DNA of 64,000 nucleotides from contig NZ_UWOS01000001.1 in assembly GCF_900604515.1 (NCBI RefSeq), forward strand, positions 620,001 through 684,000. Direction: 5' to 3'. Within the stretch, counting starts at the first letter, position 1. The number at the start of each line of letters is the position of its first letter. Position numbers and translations under genes: made by a program. The notes below the pieces were generated by a model. It ran no database searches. It was not told the DNA's origin and saw nothing but the letters and a program-made list of their open reading frames with translations. Positions 34,788 through 44,372 of the stretch are shown here, piece by piece. The stretch is from Arcanobacterium ihumii. Lineage in GTDB: Bacteria > Actinomycetota > Actinomycetes > Actinomycetales > Actinomycetaceae.

Positions 34788-36407
34788 TCAGGAGAACTGC
34801 TTCTCCATTTCAACTTCAATTTCTTCCATCGAAAGGCCCGCAGTCTCAGGCATCCACCGCCACAGAGCAATGAACATGATGACGTTGATAACTCCGTAAA
34901 CACCATAGGTTACCGTTCCACCCAAGCCATCCATCATAATCGGGAAAGTCCATGCAACCAGCGCGTTCATGATCCACAGGAAGAAAACTGCCAAACCATT
35001 TGCAACTCCACGAATATGGGATGGGAAAATCTCACCAAGCATCGTCCACACCACTGGGCCATTTGACGACTGAACAATGAGCATAAATACACCCATGATT
35101 GCAAGAATCGCAAACGACGCCCAAGATTCAGGAGTTGTGCCAGCAGCCATGTGTGGCTGAATAAGGAATCCAAACAACGCCGAAATTGCAAACATACAAA
35201 CGGACACACCCGCAATACAGAACAACAAAATTGAACGACGTCGGAATTTATACACCAAGAAGAGCCCGCCTGCTGCACCTAGAACGGACATAACTCCGTT
35301 TGCTACCTGGGCCGTAATCGATGCCGACGTAGTCATTCCCGAATATTCAAGCACCTTTGGAGCATAGTACATGACCGTATTAACTCCTGTAAGCTGGTTC
35401 GATGCAGCAAGCAACAGACCTACCAAGAACAGCTTTCGCAACCACGGAGTATGGAACAAGTCCCCGACTGTACTCTTCTTTTCGGTCTTAGACTCTCGCA
35501 AACGCTCCACCATATCGAAAATTTCATTTTCGACCGGTTCATCTCTGTGGTCACGTACTCGTTTTAACGATCCAATTGCTTCGACGTATTGCTGATTCGA
35601 ACCGTACCAGCGTGGCGATTCAGGCATAAGCCGCATACCAAACCACAACAAGATTGCAGGAATCGTACACAGAATCAACATCCAACGCCACGTACTTCCA
35701 TTTCCATCGGAAATGACCAACTGATTGAACCAGCTTTGATAATCAGCATCGTTGAAGTGCGAGGCCTTTGAAACTACATCAGCCCACATATGAGTGCCCG
35801 GCTCAAGCAACCCAGAAGGATCAGCATCCACGACCACTTTCGGGCCGCCAGCTGCGCCATTAATAATAGCATTGAAGGTGAATGCCGCAAGCTGACCCGT
35901 CACAATCATTAACTGATCAATTGCAACGATGGTTCCACGAATTCGTTTTGGAGCAGTCTCCGCTAAGTACACTGGCACAGTCGCCGAAGCCCCACCAACC
36001 GCCAATCCAAGAACGATACGAGCTAACGCCATGATCAATAGATTTGGAGCTACCGAACAAGCAATGGCCCCAATCACAAAAATCGCCGAAAGCATCAACA
36101 GGTTATGACGGCGACCATAGCGATCAGAAAGACGGCCACCGAAGAGCGCGCCAAACGCAGCGCCCAACATTAGACAAGCGCCAATAAGCCCTTCCTCAGA
36201 TGCTGTGAGATGGAAACCGCCCCCCTGCTGAGCAATGTACATATAGGGCAGAGCTCCGGAGATAACGCCGGTATCATAACCAAATAAGAACGAACCCAGG
36301 GTTGCAATGCCCGCAACCCAACCAATCGACCTATGCTTCCCTGACATAGGCGTTTCTTCCGTTAAAGCACGGATTTCTTCCTTCGTAGGAAATTTGTTTT
36401 CATTCAT
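34788..36407 (-). CDS. iolT: Sugar porter (MFS), probable myo-inositol transporter
   Basis: 539 residues with twelve membrane helices. Sugar-porter signatures: GRLSDRYGRRHNLL near 95-110, RIVLGLAVGGASATVPVYLAE near 135-155, PESPRWYGSNQQYVEA (near 262-277), and the C-terminal PETAGLSMEEIE. A long extracellular insertion (about 190-235) is like that of IolT1/IolT2 of Corynebacterium. It is the most downstream gene of the leftward iol genes; a TGTATATACA palindrome 330 bp upstream suggests its own regulated promoter. Inositol specificity is inferred from context. Confidence 0.8.
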   Translation of the reverse strand: MNENKFPTKEEIRALTEETPMSGKHRSIGWVAGIATLGSFLFGYDTGVISGALPYMYIAQQGGGFHLTASEEGLIGACLMLGAAFGALFGGRLSDRYGRRHNLLMLSAIFVIGAIACSVAPNLLIMALARIVLGLAVGGASATVPVYLAETAPKRIRGTIVAIDQLMIVTGQLAAFTFNAIINGAAGGPKVVVDADPSGLLEPGTHMWADVVSKASHFNDADYQSWFNQLVISDGNGSTWRWMLILCTIPAILLWFGMRLMPESPRWYGSNQQYVEAIGSLKRVRDHRDEPVENEIFDMVERLRESKTEKKSTVGDLFHTPWLRKLFLVGLLLAASNQLTGVNTVMYYAPKVLEYSGMTTSASITAQVANGVMSVLGAAGGLFLVYKFRRRSILLFCIAGVSVCMFAISALFGFLIQPHMAAGTTPESWASFAILAIMGVFMLIVQSSNGPVVWTMLGEIFPSHIRGVANGLAVFFLWIMNALVAWTFPIMMDGLGGTVTYGVYGVINVIMFIALWRWMPETAGLSMEEIEVEMEKQFS

Positions 36408-36730
36408 GAACCAAGTCTTTCTAATTATCTGAACATCATTGTTCCACTAACTGACTGATCATCGCCCTAAGGCTTAGATTTCGTGTTCTTCAAACTTCTT
36501 CTCATAACTAAAGAACACGTTTTGGTCTAGGAGTCATCCATCATCCACTCCCAGAACGGGGATTGTTCGAACATTCAACAATCCAAATTCATGCCACCCA
36601 GTAACACCTGCGAGTAACATGTATTCCCAGTCTGTACTGCGAATATCGATATCAAAATTACATATCGACATACCTTGCCCCTTTCAACTCGTCCGCACCG
36701 TTACGTCCGATTGAATGAAACTATACTTTC

Positions 36731-36746
36731 ATATGTATATACATAT
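36731..36746. promoter_or_regulatory. 16-bp palindrome, iol operator candidate (iolT)
   Basis: ATATGTATATACATAT is a perfect palindrome containing the TGTA-NN-TACA core shared with other sites in this locus. It lies in the 500-bp gap 36408-36907 between iolA and the transporter. The same gap also holds a small GGATTGTT/AACAATCC hairpin near 36558-36584; I see no gene there. Confidence 0.6.
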
Positions 36747-36856
36747 AGCAAGTATTTTTATGAAATGACATTACTTTTAACCAAAACAGTATTTTCTTGT
36801 GTTAACTAAATCTTTATCCACAAGCCATTTCAAGTGAGGATAGTTTTGAGCATGAC

Positions 36857-36894
36857 GGGTTTGCTGAACCGACTAAGCACGGTCCAGCAAACCC
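36857..36894 (-). terminator. Hairpin after iolA
   Basis: GGGTTTGCTG and CAGCAAACCC, with inner CCG/CGG, form a stem 14 bp beyond the iolA stop; it ends the iolC-to-iolA transcript before the transporter gene. Confidence 0.75.
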
Positions 36895-36907
36895 CCGGCA
36901 ACTAATC

Positions 36908-38401
36908 TCAGTCTTCGCGCTGGAAAGACATCGTTGCTTCGTAAGACTCTTCTGATGGCCAGCGCGAAGTCACTACTTTCGCACGGGTATAGAAACGTAC
37001 TCCTTCTGGACCATGAATATGAGTATCTCCCAGCAATGATCCCTTCCAACCGCCAAACGAGTAATAAGCAACAGGCGTCGGGATTGGAACGTTAACACCA
37101 ACCATTCCTGCTTCAACGTCTAACTGGAAGCGACGTGCCATACCGCCGTCATTCGTGAAGATAGCCGAACCATTACCAAATGGTTGGGCGTTAACCAAGG
37201 CAATTGCTTCTTCGTAACTAGATGCCTTCGTGATAGTCAAAACTGGACCAAAAATCTCCTCGCGATACAAATCCGCCTCAAGGTCAACCCCGGTCACCAC
37301 TGTTGGCCCAACAAAGAATCCATCCTCGTATCCAGGAACAACGATGTTGCGACCATCGAGAACAACCTTGGCTCCACGAGCCTCGGCGTCGTCAATAAGC
37401 GAAACGATTCGTTTCTTGGCACTTGCGGTAATCACCGGACCCATCTGAACACCCTCATCTAAGCCGTAACCAACTTTAATTTCACGACCAGCGGCTGCAA
37501 CCTTTTGAGCGAGTTCATCTGCAATATCTCCAACAGCGACGACGGCGGGAAGAGCCATGCATCGCTCACCTGCCGCGCCGAATGCAGCGGCAGCGATATG
37601 CTTCGCAGCAAAATCCAGATCCGCATCCGGGAGTACGATCGCATGGTTGTTTGCACCACCGAGAGCATGTACTCGCTTGCCGTGAGCAGTGGCGGTGTCT
37701 TGAACGATATGAGCAACCGGTGTAGATCCAACGAAAGAAATTGCATCGATTCCGGGGTGCTTCAAAATGTCTGTTACACGATCACGCGAACCCGATACCA
37801 CGTTAAATACACCGTCCGGCAAGCCAGCTTCCTTGTAAAGCTTTGCGATAATCAGTGATGCCGACGGCGTAGTGGTGGCAGGTTTCAAAATAAAGGCATT
37901 TCCAGTCGCGATCGCAATTGGATGCATCCACATCGGAACCATGACCGGAAAATTAAATGGACAGATTCCGGCTACAACGCCTACCGGCTGACGGAGCGAA
38001 TGTACGTCAACTCCACGAGAAACATCAAAGGAGTACTCCCCCTTGAGGACCGCGCTAATGCCACAGGCAAAGTCAAGCGTCTCACGACCTCTCTGGATCT
38101 CTCCCAACGCGTCAGAATAATCCTTTCCGTGTTCTGCCACAATTGACTTCGCGATTTCATCTTGATGATCAAGTACCAATTGACGCATCTTAAACATGAT
38201 TTCTGTGCGCTTAGCCAATGATACCTTTGCCCATTTACGTTGAGCTTCTTGGGCTACTTTCACGGCGTAGTCAAGGTCTTCTCGAGACGCTAAGTGAACC
38301 TGAGCCTCCACTTTTCCCGTTGCAGGATTTTCAACTGGGGCAATTTTATCCGGTACTCCAGCGTACTCGGCACCATTGATCCACTGCTGAATCGTTTCCA
38401 T
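36908..38401 (-). CDS. iolA: (Methyl)malonate-semialdehyde dehydrogenase, CoA-acylating
   Basis: 497 residues of the aldehyde dehydrogenase superfamily: PFNFPVMVPMWMHPIAIATG near 150-170, FVGSTPVAHIV near 225, and the catalytic Cys in GAAGERCMALPAVVAVG near 282. The ERCMA context is that of MMSDH/IolA. Converts malonate semialdehyde, the last inositol intermediate, to acetyl-CoA and CO2. 47 bp after iolD in the same operon. Confidence 0.93.
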   Translation of the reverse strand: METIQQWINGAEYAGVPDKIAPVENPATGKVEAQVHLASREDLDYAVKVAQEAQRKWAKVSLAKRTEIMFKMRQLVLDHQDEIAKSIVAEHGKDYSDALGEIQRGRETLDFACGISAVLKGEYSFDVSRGVDVHSLRQPVGVVAGICPFNFPVMVPMWMHPIAIATGNAFILKPATTTPSASLIIAKLYKEAGLPDGVFNVVSGSRDRVTDILKHPGIDAISFVGSTPVAHIVQDTATAHGKRVHALGGANNHAIVLPDADLDFAAKHIAAAAFGAAGERCMALPAVVAVGDIADELAQKVAAAGREIKVGYGLDEGVQMGPVITASAKKRIVSLIDDAEARGAKVVLDGRNIVVPGYEDGFFVGPTVVTGVDLEADLYREEIFGPVLTITKASSYEEAIALVNAQPFGNGSAIFTNDGGMARRFQLDVEAGMVGVNVPIPTPVAYYSFGGWKGSLLGDTHIHGPEGVRFYTRAKVVTSRWPSEESYEATMSFQRED

Positions 38402-38448
38402 TGTTACTCCTTTTCTGCTGCTGTTTCTAAACCTCTAAGAACTAAGGC

Positions 38449-40401
38449 TTAGAAATAATGACGTTGATCCTTCTTTGACTCCACGTATTCTTTATAGGCT
38501 TTTTGCGTTGATTCCAGGCGCGATACCTGGGAAACCGGCACATCCCACCATGAGCAGTTAGGAGGATTCGGTCCCATCAGATCAGTTTCGATATAGATCA
38601 TCGTGGCGCGCGGTGCTTGAGTTGCTTCGTGGTAGGCCAATTTAAACTCTTCGATCGAAGAAACACGTAGCACATTCAGTCCCCAAGATTCAGCGTTTTT
38701 AGCGATATCCACCGGAAGGATTTCACCTTCTTGATTGTGGGCATTACCTGCTCCCATACGGTACCTAGTGCCAAAACGTTGAGAACCGTGCGATTCTGAT
38801 AGAGCACCAATCGATGCAAAACCGTAGTTTTGCAAAAGAACAAAGATTACCTTGATGTTTTCTTGCACAATCGTGGCAAGCTCCATCGGTAGCATCTGGT
38901 AAGTTCCATCACCCACAATCGCTACCACTTCAGATTCAGGCATCGCTAACTTTACGCCCAGAGCAGCTGGAATTTCGTATCCCATAGTCGAAAAAGCATA
39001 TTCGACGTGGTATTGCTCAGGAGTACGCGCCTGCCAAAGTGCCTGCAAGTCTCCAGGCATCGACCCTGCGGCGTTAATGATTACATCACTATCGGACATC
39101 AATTCGTTAAGCGCCCCGAAAACTTCTGTTTGAGCTGGTAAAGGCCCATGCCCAAGGTGGTAGCAATGCTGAACCTCGTGTTCCCATGCCTGCTTTTCCT
39201 GAGCGATCTCCTGCGCGTATTCATCACTCACCCGGTAATCCGCGAGCGCATCAGTCAAATCCGCCAGAGCTTCGCGAGCATCGGCAACCAGCATTTCGCC
39301 ACCGTTCTTCACCGCGTCGAAGGCTTTGACGTTAACATTCACAAATTTCACATCACGGTTCTTGAATTGGGTACGGGAAGCCGTAGTGAAATCCGAATAG
39401 CGTGTTCCAATGCCAAGAACCACATCGGCGTTCTCCCCTAAATGATTAGCGGCATCTGCACCGGTGGAACCAATGCCCCCAACCGACTGCGGGTGGTCAA
39501 AGTTGATTGCGCCTTTTCCGGCTTGAGTATCAGCAACTGGGATTCCGGTAGCTTCAGCGAATTTTCTCAGTTCACGGGAAGCCTCAGAGTAAATAACACC
39601 TCCGCCGGCAACCACAAGTGGTCTCTTCGCTCCCTTAATCAGCTGCACTGCACGATCGAGCGCAGTCTTCTCCAGCGGCGGGCGACGAACGTGCCACACT
39701 CGCTTTGCGAACGCCTCAGCTGGAAAATCATATGCTTCTGCTTGAACGTCCTGTGGAAGTGCGATCGTGACCGCACCAGTTTCGGCTGGATCTGTAAGCG
39801 CTCTCATCGCCTGCATCAGCGAAGGAATGAGTTGCTCGGGTCGGTTAATACGATCAAAGAAAACAGATACTGGACGGAACGCATCGTTTACCGAGGTATC
39901 GAGAGTTTGGGAGTTCTCGATCTGTTGCAAAACAGGATCAGGAAATCGAGTAGCGAATTGATCCGCAGGAAACAAAAGCACAGGTAAGCGGTTCGTGGTA
40001 GCAAGCGCAGCGCCCGTAACCATATTGAGTGCTCCCGGCCCAATAGACGAGGTGCACATCATCGTCTGCATGCGATTGGTAGCCTTTGCAAAGGCAGCAG
40101 CTGCGTTCACCATTCCTTGTTCGTTGCGAGGCATACGATAAGGCATTTCGCCGCCGTCAGGATCTGGGTCAATCTCGTTTTGAAGAAGTGCCTGACCAAT
40201 ACCTGCAACATTGCCATGTCCAAATATGCCGAAAGCACCGGCGACTAGGCGCTTTTCAACGCCATCTCGTTCGGCGTACTGATTCACCAAAAAACGAATG
40301 ATTGCTTGGCCCACCGTAAGGCGGATGGTATTTTCAACGGCACCGTCGCTACCTTGGCCATTGGCGTCGTGACTAAGATTCATTTCGTTGAGATCAATCA
40401 T
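38449..40401 (-). CDS. iolD: 3D-(3,5/4)-trihydroxycyclohexane-1,2-dione hydrolase
   Basis: 650 residues, ThDP-dependent. The N-terminal half shows AGAFGIFGHGNVAGIGQAL, found in IolD; the ThDP/Mg motif is in VVAIVGDGTYQMLPMELAT near 490-510. The ring-opening step of inositol breakdown, giving 5-deoxyglucuronate. The gap to iolB is 4 bp. Full length for the family. Confidence 0.95.
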   Translation of the reverse strand: MIDLNEMNLSHDANGQGSDGAVENTIRLTVGQAIIRFLVNQYAERDGVEKRLVAGAFGIFGHGNVAGIGQALLQNEIDPDPDGGEMPYRMPRNEQGMVNAAAAFAKATNRMQTMMCTSSIGPGALNMVTGAALATTNRLPVLLFPADQFATRFPDPVLQQIENSQTLDTSVNDAFRPVSVFFDRINRPEQLIPSLMQAMRALTDPAETGAVTIALPQDVQAEAYDFPAEAFAKRVWHVRRPPLEKTALDRAVQLIKGAKRPLVVAGGGVIYSEASRELRKFAEATGIPVADTQAGKGAINFDHPQSVGGIGSTGADAANHLGENADVVLGIGTRYSDFTTASRTQFKNRDVKFVNVNVKAFDAVKNGGEMLVADAREALADLTDALADYRVSDEYAQEIAQEKQAWEHEVQHCYHLGHGPLPAQTEVFGALNELMSDSDVIINAAGSMPGDLQALWQARTPEQYHVEYAFSTMGYEIPAALGVKLAMPESEVVAIVGDGTYQMLPMELATIVQENIKVIFVLLQNYGFASIGALSESHGSQRFGTRYRMGAGNAHNQEGEILPVDIAKNAESWGLNVLRVSSIEEFKLAYHEATQAPRATMIYIETDLMGPNPPNCSWWDVPVSQVSRLESTQKAYKEYVESKKDQRHYF

Positions 40402-40405
40402 GTTG

Positions 40406-41338
40406 CTAGTCCTCCTGATCGGAAGTTGAAGGTTTTGTCGCGGCGTCCTCGGAGCCCGCTAGGGAGAAAAAGGGAAGCCGGGGATCGACGTCGTCGCCTT
40501 CCCAAGCTTGGCGTTGCCAGGTGTGTACGGGATCGTCAGTCATCATCCACACTGAGTCTTCAGATGGTCCAGCCATCACGTTGAGGTAGTACATGTCGTG
40601 ACCGGGCGCAGCCACAGACGGACCGTGATACCCAAAGGGAACCGCCACTGTATCTCCCGACCGCACCTCGGTACACACGTCAATATCCTTACCTGGCGAA
40701 GAATAGACTCGTTGTAAACCGAAGCCTTCGGTACTCTTATTCGGTCCGCCCTTGGCGATTTCGAAATAGTAGATCTCTTCTAGTTCGCGCTCGTTTTCGT
40801 TATGAACATCGTGCTTGTGCGGTGGGTAACTGGACCAGTTCCCTCCCGGGGTAATCACTTCACAAACCAGAAGATGCGAAGTTTCAACCTCATTTCCGAG
40901 TGCGTAGTTCGTAACTTGACGTGAACAATTTCCCGCACCTCGAATCCCTGACTGAACCTCCGAACGTGGGCAATAACGAACCGGTAAATCTTTGGTAGAT
41001 CTTGCACCCGGAATGGCAAAACGACCAGCGGTAGTTGCCGTCAACTTGATGTTTGTTGAGCGTGGAACATAGAGATAGTCTGTGAGGTCTTCGAATACAG
41101 ACGAGCGCCCACGCAATTCATATTCTTCATTTCTTATTTCAACCACTGCGCTTCCGCTTAACGGAAGCACCAGAATTTCTTCAAATTCCGTGGAAAACTC
41201 AACGCTTTCACCCACGTCGAGTGATGCGATGCGAAGCGAAGAATACTCCCACCCAGCTGCTTCTTGGGTAATCCAGGTATCGAACATTCCCTGCGCAGTA
41301 CTACGGGCAGGAATTACGTATTTTTCGTTGTCGTTCAT
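40406..41338 (-). CDS. iolB: 5-deoxy-glucuronate isomerase
   Basis: 310 residues of a bicupin: conserved CEVITPGGNWSSYPPHKHDVHNENERELEEIYYF (read in parts, near 155-190) with the metal-binding His/Glu set, and PFGYHGPSVAAPGHDMYYLNVMAG near 245. Converts 5-deoxyglucuronate to 2-deoxy-5-keto-gluconate. Start overlaps the preceding stop by 4 bp. Confidence 0.95.
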   Translation of the reverse strand: MNDNEKYVIPARSTAQGMFDTWITQEAAGWEYSSLRIASLDVGESVEFSTEFEEILVLPLSGSAVVEIRNEEYELRGRSSVFEDLTDYLYVPRSTNIKLTATTAGRFAIPGARSTKDLPVRYCPRSEVQSGIRGAGNCSRQVTNYALGNEVETSHLLVCEVITPGGNWSSYPPHKHDVHNENERELEEIYYFEIAKGGPNKSTEGFGLQRVYSSPGKDIDVCTEVRSGDTVAVPFGYHGPSVAAPGHDMYYLNVMAGPSEDSVWMMTDDPVHTWQRQAWEGDDVDPRLPFFSLAGSEDAATKPSTSDQED

Positions 41339-42204
41339 AGAAGCTCCACTGCTTGATCAACTGCTTTTTCAACGTCGTCTCCCGTGGGATAGAGAAGGGA
41401 ACGACCAATCACCAAACCGTAAACGTTCGGAAGGTTTAGGGCTTTGCCCCAGCCATCAAAGGCTGCTTGCGGATCCTTAGCCACTTCGCCACCCAAGATG
41501 AGGGAAGGAAGGGTGGTAGCCGCCATTACGCGTTCCATCTGCTCAACGCACGGCAGTTTTAGCCAGGTATAGGCCGATGTCACTCCTAAACCAGAAGCAA
41601 TCGTGATTGATTTAATTACTGCTTCCGGACTCAAATCATTCGATACTTGCCCATCTACTCTGCGTGAAATAAATGGTTCCACCATGATCGGTTTCTTCAC
41701 CTCAGCCATCGAGTTTATAGCCTGCGCCGTGGCTTTAAGGGTGTCTACAGTTGCAGGATCACCAAGGTCAATTCGGGTGAGGGTTTTACCACCGTCTAAC
41801 TTGTGCGCAACGATGGTTTCGGCGTCGTAACAGGTGAACTTATCGTCCATCTCGAAAACGGACCCCTGTAAACCACCGCGATTCATCGAACCATAAACGT
41901 ACTTACCATCCAAGGCACCGAGCAGGGCGAGGTCTTCGATAAAGTCTGCAGTTCCTAGAAAACCTGTGACTCCGGGTCTGCCCAGCGCCGCAACACAACG
42001 CTCCAGAGCTTCTTGACGGTTCGCCATCGCGAGCGATTTCGAACCCGCTCCTAAAGCGCCACGCGCCGGATGATCAAGCGCGATAATCAGGTGTTTCTGG
42101 CCAGGCTCCAGTGTAGTTGCGGGAGCACGAAACTCCAAAGCCTCCATAATTTTTTCAGGAGAATCTGCGCGAACTTGCGCGATATCCTCAATTGTAACTG
42201 ACAT
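41335..42204 (-). CDS. Cgl0158-family (beta/alpha)8 aldolase, IolJ-like
   Basis: 289 residues from ATG 42204, with GTGGAG just upstream; 42228 is a longer alternative. A TIM-barrel protein with IIALDHPARGALGAG near 40-55 and TWLKLPCVEQMERV near 213; LILGGEV near 235. Corynebacterium and other actinobacterial inositol clusters carry this family where Bacillus has iolJ, so the likely step is cleavage of 2-deoxy-5-keto-gluconate-6-phosphate to dihydroxyacetone phosphate and malonate semialdehyde. Lys residues for a Schiff base are present but the catalytic one cannot be assigned by eye. Confidence 0.8.
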   Translation of the reverse strand: MSVTIEDIAQVRADSPEKIMEALEFRAPATTLEPGQKHLIIALDHPARGALGAGSKSLAMANRQEALERCVAALGRPGVTGFLGTADFIEDLALLGALDGKYVYGSMNRGGLQGSVFEMDDKFTCYDAETIVAHKLDGGKTLTRIDLGDPATVDTLKATAQAINSMAEVKKPIMVEPFISRRVDGQVSNDLSPEAVIKSITIASGLGVTSAYTWLKLPCVEQMERVMAATTLPSLILGGEVAKDPQAAFDGWGKALNLPNVYGLVIGRSLLYPTGDDVEKAVDQAVELL

Positions 42205-42251
42205 TTTCTCCACACTCCTCGTCATCACCGAATATTGATGCGTGACTTTGC

Positions 42252-43265
42252 TCAGGAAAGCTTTCCTTGTTCTTTAATAAATGGGTCTTGTTCTTGTACC
42301 CGCGGCTGCGACTGCGGGTTGTCTTTAATAAGCTGGAACACTTCTTCAGCCGCAGGCATCGCCGTTGAGCACTCAAGCCGGGAAGCAACAATTGCACCGG
42401 CGGTGGACGCAAATTGAATAGTTTGTGGAAGATCCCATCCCAAAATCAAGGCGTGGCACAGTGCCCCTCCGAAGGCATCTCCAGCACCCAAGCCATTACA
42501 AATATCAACTTTGGTTACAGGTACTTCGATTCGCTCACTTCGAGTTTTCGCAAGTGTACCGCGCGGTCCTTGTTTGACGATAGCGATTTCAACTCCGCGC
42601 TCCAATAGTGCGTCAGCTGCACGGTCTGGTTCCGTTTCTCCCACGGCGATGCGGCACTCTTCTTTGTTTCCAACCGCCACGTTAACCTTGTCCAATACCG
42701 CAGAGATTTCCTCAACAGCCTTCTCTTCCGATTCCCAAAACATTGGTCGATAATCGAGATCTGCAATCGTCCAGTGTGCTTTTGCGCGGGCATCTAAGGC
42801 CGCATGGTGAGCCGATCGGCTCGGCTCGACCGTCAGCCCTGTTCCTGAGAAAAGAAATACCTTGGCTGCCTTAACAGCTTCTACTGGAATATCCTCAATC
42901 GCGATTTCTAGGTCCGGCGCTGAAGGCTGCCGATAAAAATACAGTGGGAAATCGTCCGGTGGGAAAACTTCACAGAATGTAACAGGCGTATTGAACTCTG
43001 AGTGAACCTTGACGAAACTATCATCGACACCCAGTCGCGTCATTTCGTTTCTGACGAAGCGTCCAAACGGGTCATCGCCGACGCCGGTAATCGTTGCGCA
43101 CTTGTGACCGTATCGAGCCGCGGCCACGGCAACATTGGTGGGCGAGCCTCCCAAGTATTTTCCAAAAGTTTTTACTTCTTCTAAACCAATTCCGGTTTCA
43201 AGAGGATAGATATCTACACCCGAGCGACCAATTGTGATCACGTCTGGAACATCGTGAGTTGACAT
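42252..43265 (-). CDS. iolC: 5-dehydro-2-deoxygluconokinase
   Basis: 337 residues from ATG 43265 (MSTHDVPDVITIGRSGVDIYP); an upstream in-frame start at 43316 is less likely. PfkB/ribokinase fold: KYLGGSPTNVAVAAARYG near 37-54 and the catalytic/anion hole DICNGLGAGDAFGGAL near 255, with Asp in GAGDAF as base. Phosphorylates 2-deoxy-5-keto-gluconate. First gene of the leftward iol operon. Confidence 0.92.
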   Translation of the reverse strand: MSTHDVPDVITIGRSGVDIYPLETGIGLEEVKTFGKYLGGSPTNVAVAAARYGHKCATITGVGDDPFGRFVRNEMTRLGVDDSFVKVHSEFNTPVTFCEVFPPDDFPLYFYRQPSAPDLEIAIEDIPVEAVKAAKVFLFSGTGLTVEPSRSAHHAALDARAKAHWTIADLDYRPMFWESEEKAVEEISAVLDKVNVAVGNKEECRIAVGETEPDRAADALLERGVEIAIVKQGPRGTLAKTRSERIEVPVTKVDICNGLGAGDAFGGALCHALILGWDLPQTIQFASTAGAIVASRLECSTAMPAAEEVFQLIKDNPQSQPRVQEQDPFIKEQGKLS

Positions 43266-43338
43266 TACACAGGCCTTCCACGTCTTTGAGGGGATCAACA
43301 TCTCAATTATCAACACGTTCCAAAGCCAGTGTCAAGCG

Positions 43339-43352
43339 TTTGTATTTACAAA
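43339..43352. promoter_or_regulatory. iol operator candidate between iolC and gntR
   Basis: TTTGTATTTACAAA is a perfect palindrome with the TGTA-NN-TACA core, in the divergent promoter region of iolC and the GntR gene. Confidence 0.65.
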
Positions 43353-43482
43353 CTAAACTTTTAGGCATACAAAGGTTCGCAAAATCCCAATCTTTAGACG
43401 TTAAATGTAACGTCAGGTACAATTTATATATTCGCTGTTATTTTCACATTAAACCAGCATTTGTACAGTTAGGAAGCCTGTC

Positions 43483-44256
43483 ATGAATTCTCGTAGTGCC
43501 AACTCCGCTTCGCTCGACACTCCATATATCGTCAATATCGAATTAGATCGAAATTCAGACACGCCTCTATATCAGCAGATTTCCACCCCACTCTCAGAGC
43601 TGGTTATGTCCGGTGAACTCGAGCCTGGTCGCCTCATAGAAGACGAGGTAACAATGTCCAACCGGCTCAAGATATCTCGCCCCACCGCACGTCGAGCCTT
43701 ACAAGAACTGGTAAACAACGGCCTTTTGATTCGACGTCGCGGAACAGGAACGCGCGTCACTCCAAATCACGTACACCGCCAGATCGGCCTCACCTCCCTA
43801 AACGACGATTTAGTTCAGGCTGGTTACGCTACACAAACGAAAGTGCTGAGCTACACCGTTCATTTTGCAGATGCAGAAAATGCGGCTCGACTCGAATGTG
43901 AAGAAGGTAGCGAGCTCGTTACTATCGAACGTTTGCGCAGCGTAAACAGTACCCCTCTGGCAATTATGCGAAATACCATCGCATCGGAAAATGCCCCATC
44001 ACTGACCGATCTTTCAGCCTTCGGACTCTATGAATGCTTTAGCCAAAGAGGAATCCTTTTAGCTTCAGCCACTCAAACGATTGGCGCAAAGATCGCCAAC
44101 GAGGCAGAGGCAAAACTCCTTAACCTTGAGCCCGGAGCAGCGCTACTAACCATGGAACGTGTAGCCTACTCAAGCACCGGTGAGGTAATTGAGTTTGGCT
44201 CACATGCCTACAATGCTGCTCAATATAATGTTGTTATGCCATTGGTTGCTGATTAA
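43483..44256 (+). CDS. GntR-family regulator (HutC type), probable inositol repressor
   Basis: 257 residues. N-terminal winged helix (TPLYQQISTPLSELVMSGEL, then ISRPTARRALQELVNNGLLIRRRGTGT, read in two parts, about 27-95) and C-terminal UTRA ligand-binding domain (from ~110; ends MPLVAD). Members bind GTNTANAC-like palindromes and release on binding a sugar or sugar acid. It is divergent from iolC, with TGTA-NN-TACA palindromes on both sides of the gene. Function as the iol regulator is inferred from place and sites. Confidence 0.85.
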   Translation: MNSRSANSASLDTPYIVNIELDRNSDTPLYQQISTPLSELVMSGELEPGRLIEDEVTMSNRLKISRPTARRALQELVNNGLLIRRRGTGTRVTPNHVHRQIGLTSLNDDLVQAGYATQTKVLSYTVHFADAENAARLECEEGSELVTIERLRSVNSTPLAIMRNTIASENAPSLTDLSAFGLYECFSQRGILLASATQTIGAKIANEAEAKLLNLEPGAALLTMERVAYSSTGEVIEFGSHAYNAAQYNVVMPLVAD

Positions 44257-44262
44257 ATTACT

Positions 44263-44306
44263 AATGTAATTACAAAACATTGACATTTCCCACCTTTGTA
44301 TATACG
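44263..44306. promoter_or_regulatory. Two iol operator candidates upstream of the transaldolase gene
   Basis: TGTAATTACA (44265-44274) is a perfect core palindrome and TGTATATACG (44297-44306) has one mismatch. They lie 67-108 bp upstream of ATG 44373, between the GntR gene and the rightward catabolic genes. Confidence 0.6.
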
Positions 44307-44372
44307 ATCATGGGTACATGACGCAGATCCCAACGGTGGTATCCGCGTACCATACAAAGTACAGGAGCATCA

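Noticed and set aside
36731-36746. 16-bp palindrome as an insertion-sequence end
   Set aside because: No transposase or matching inverted end nearby; it matches the operator motif of the locus.
36809-36820. TTATCCACA, a DnaA box, as a replication origin
   Set aside because: A single box without a cluster or neighbouring dnaA/dnaN; likely chance.
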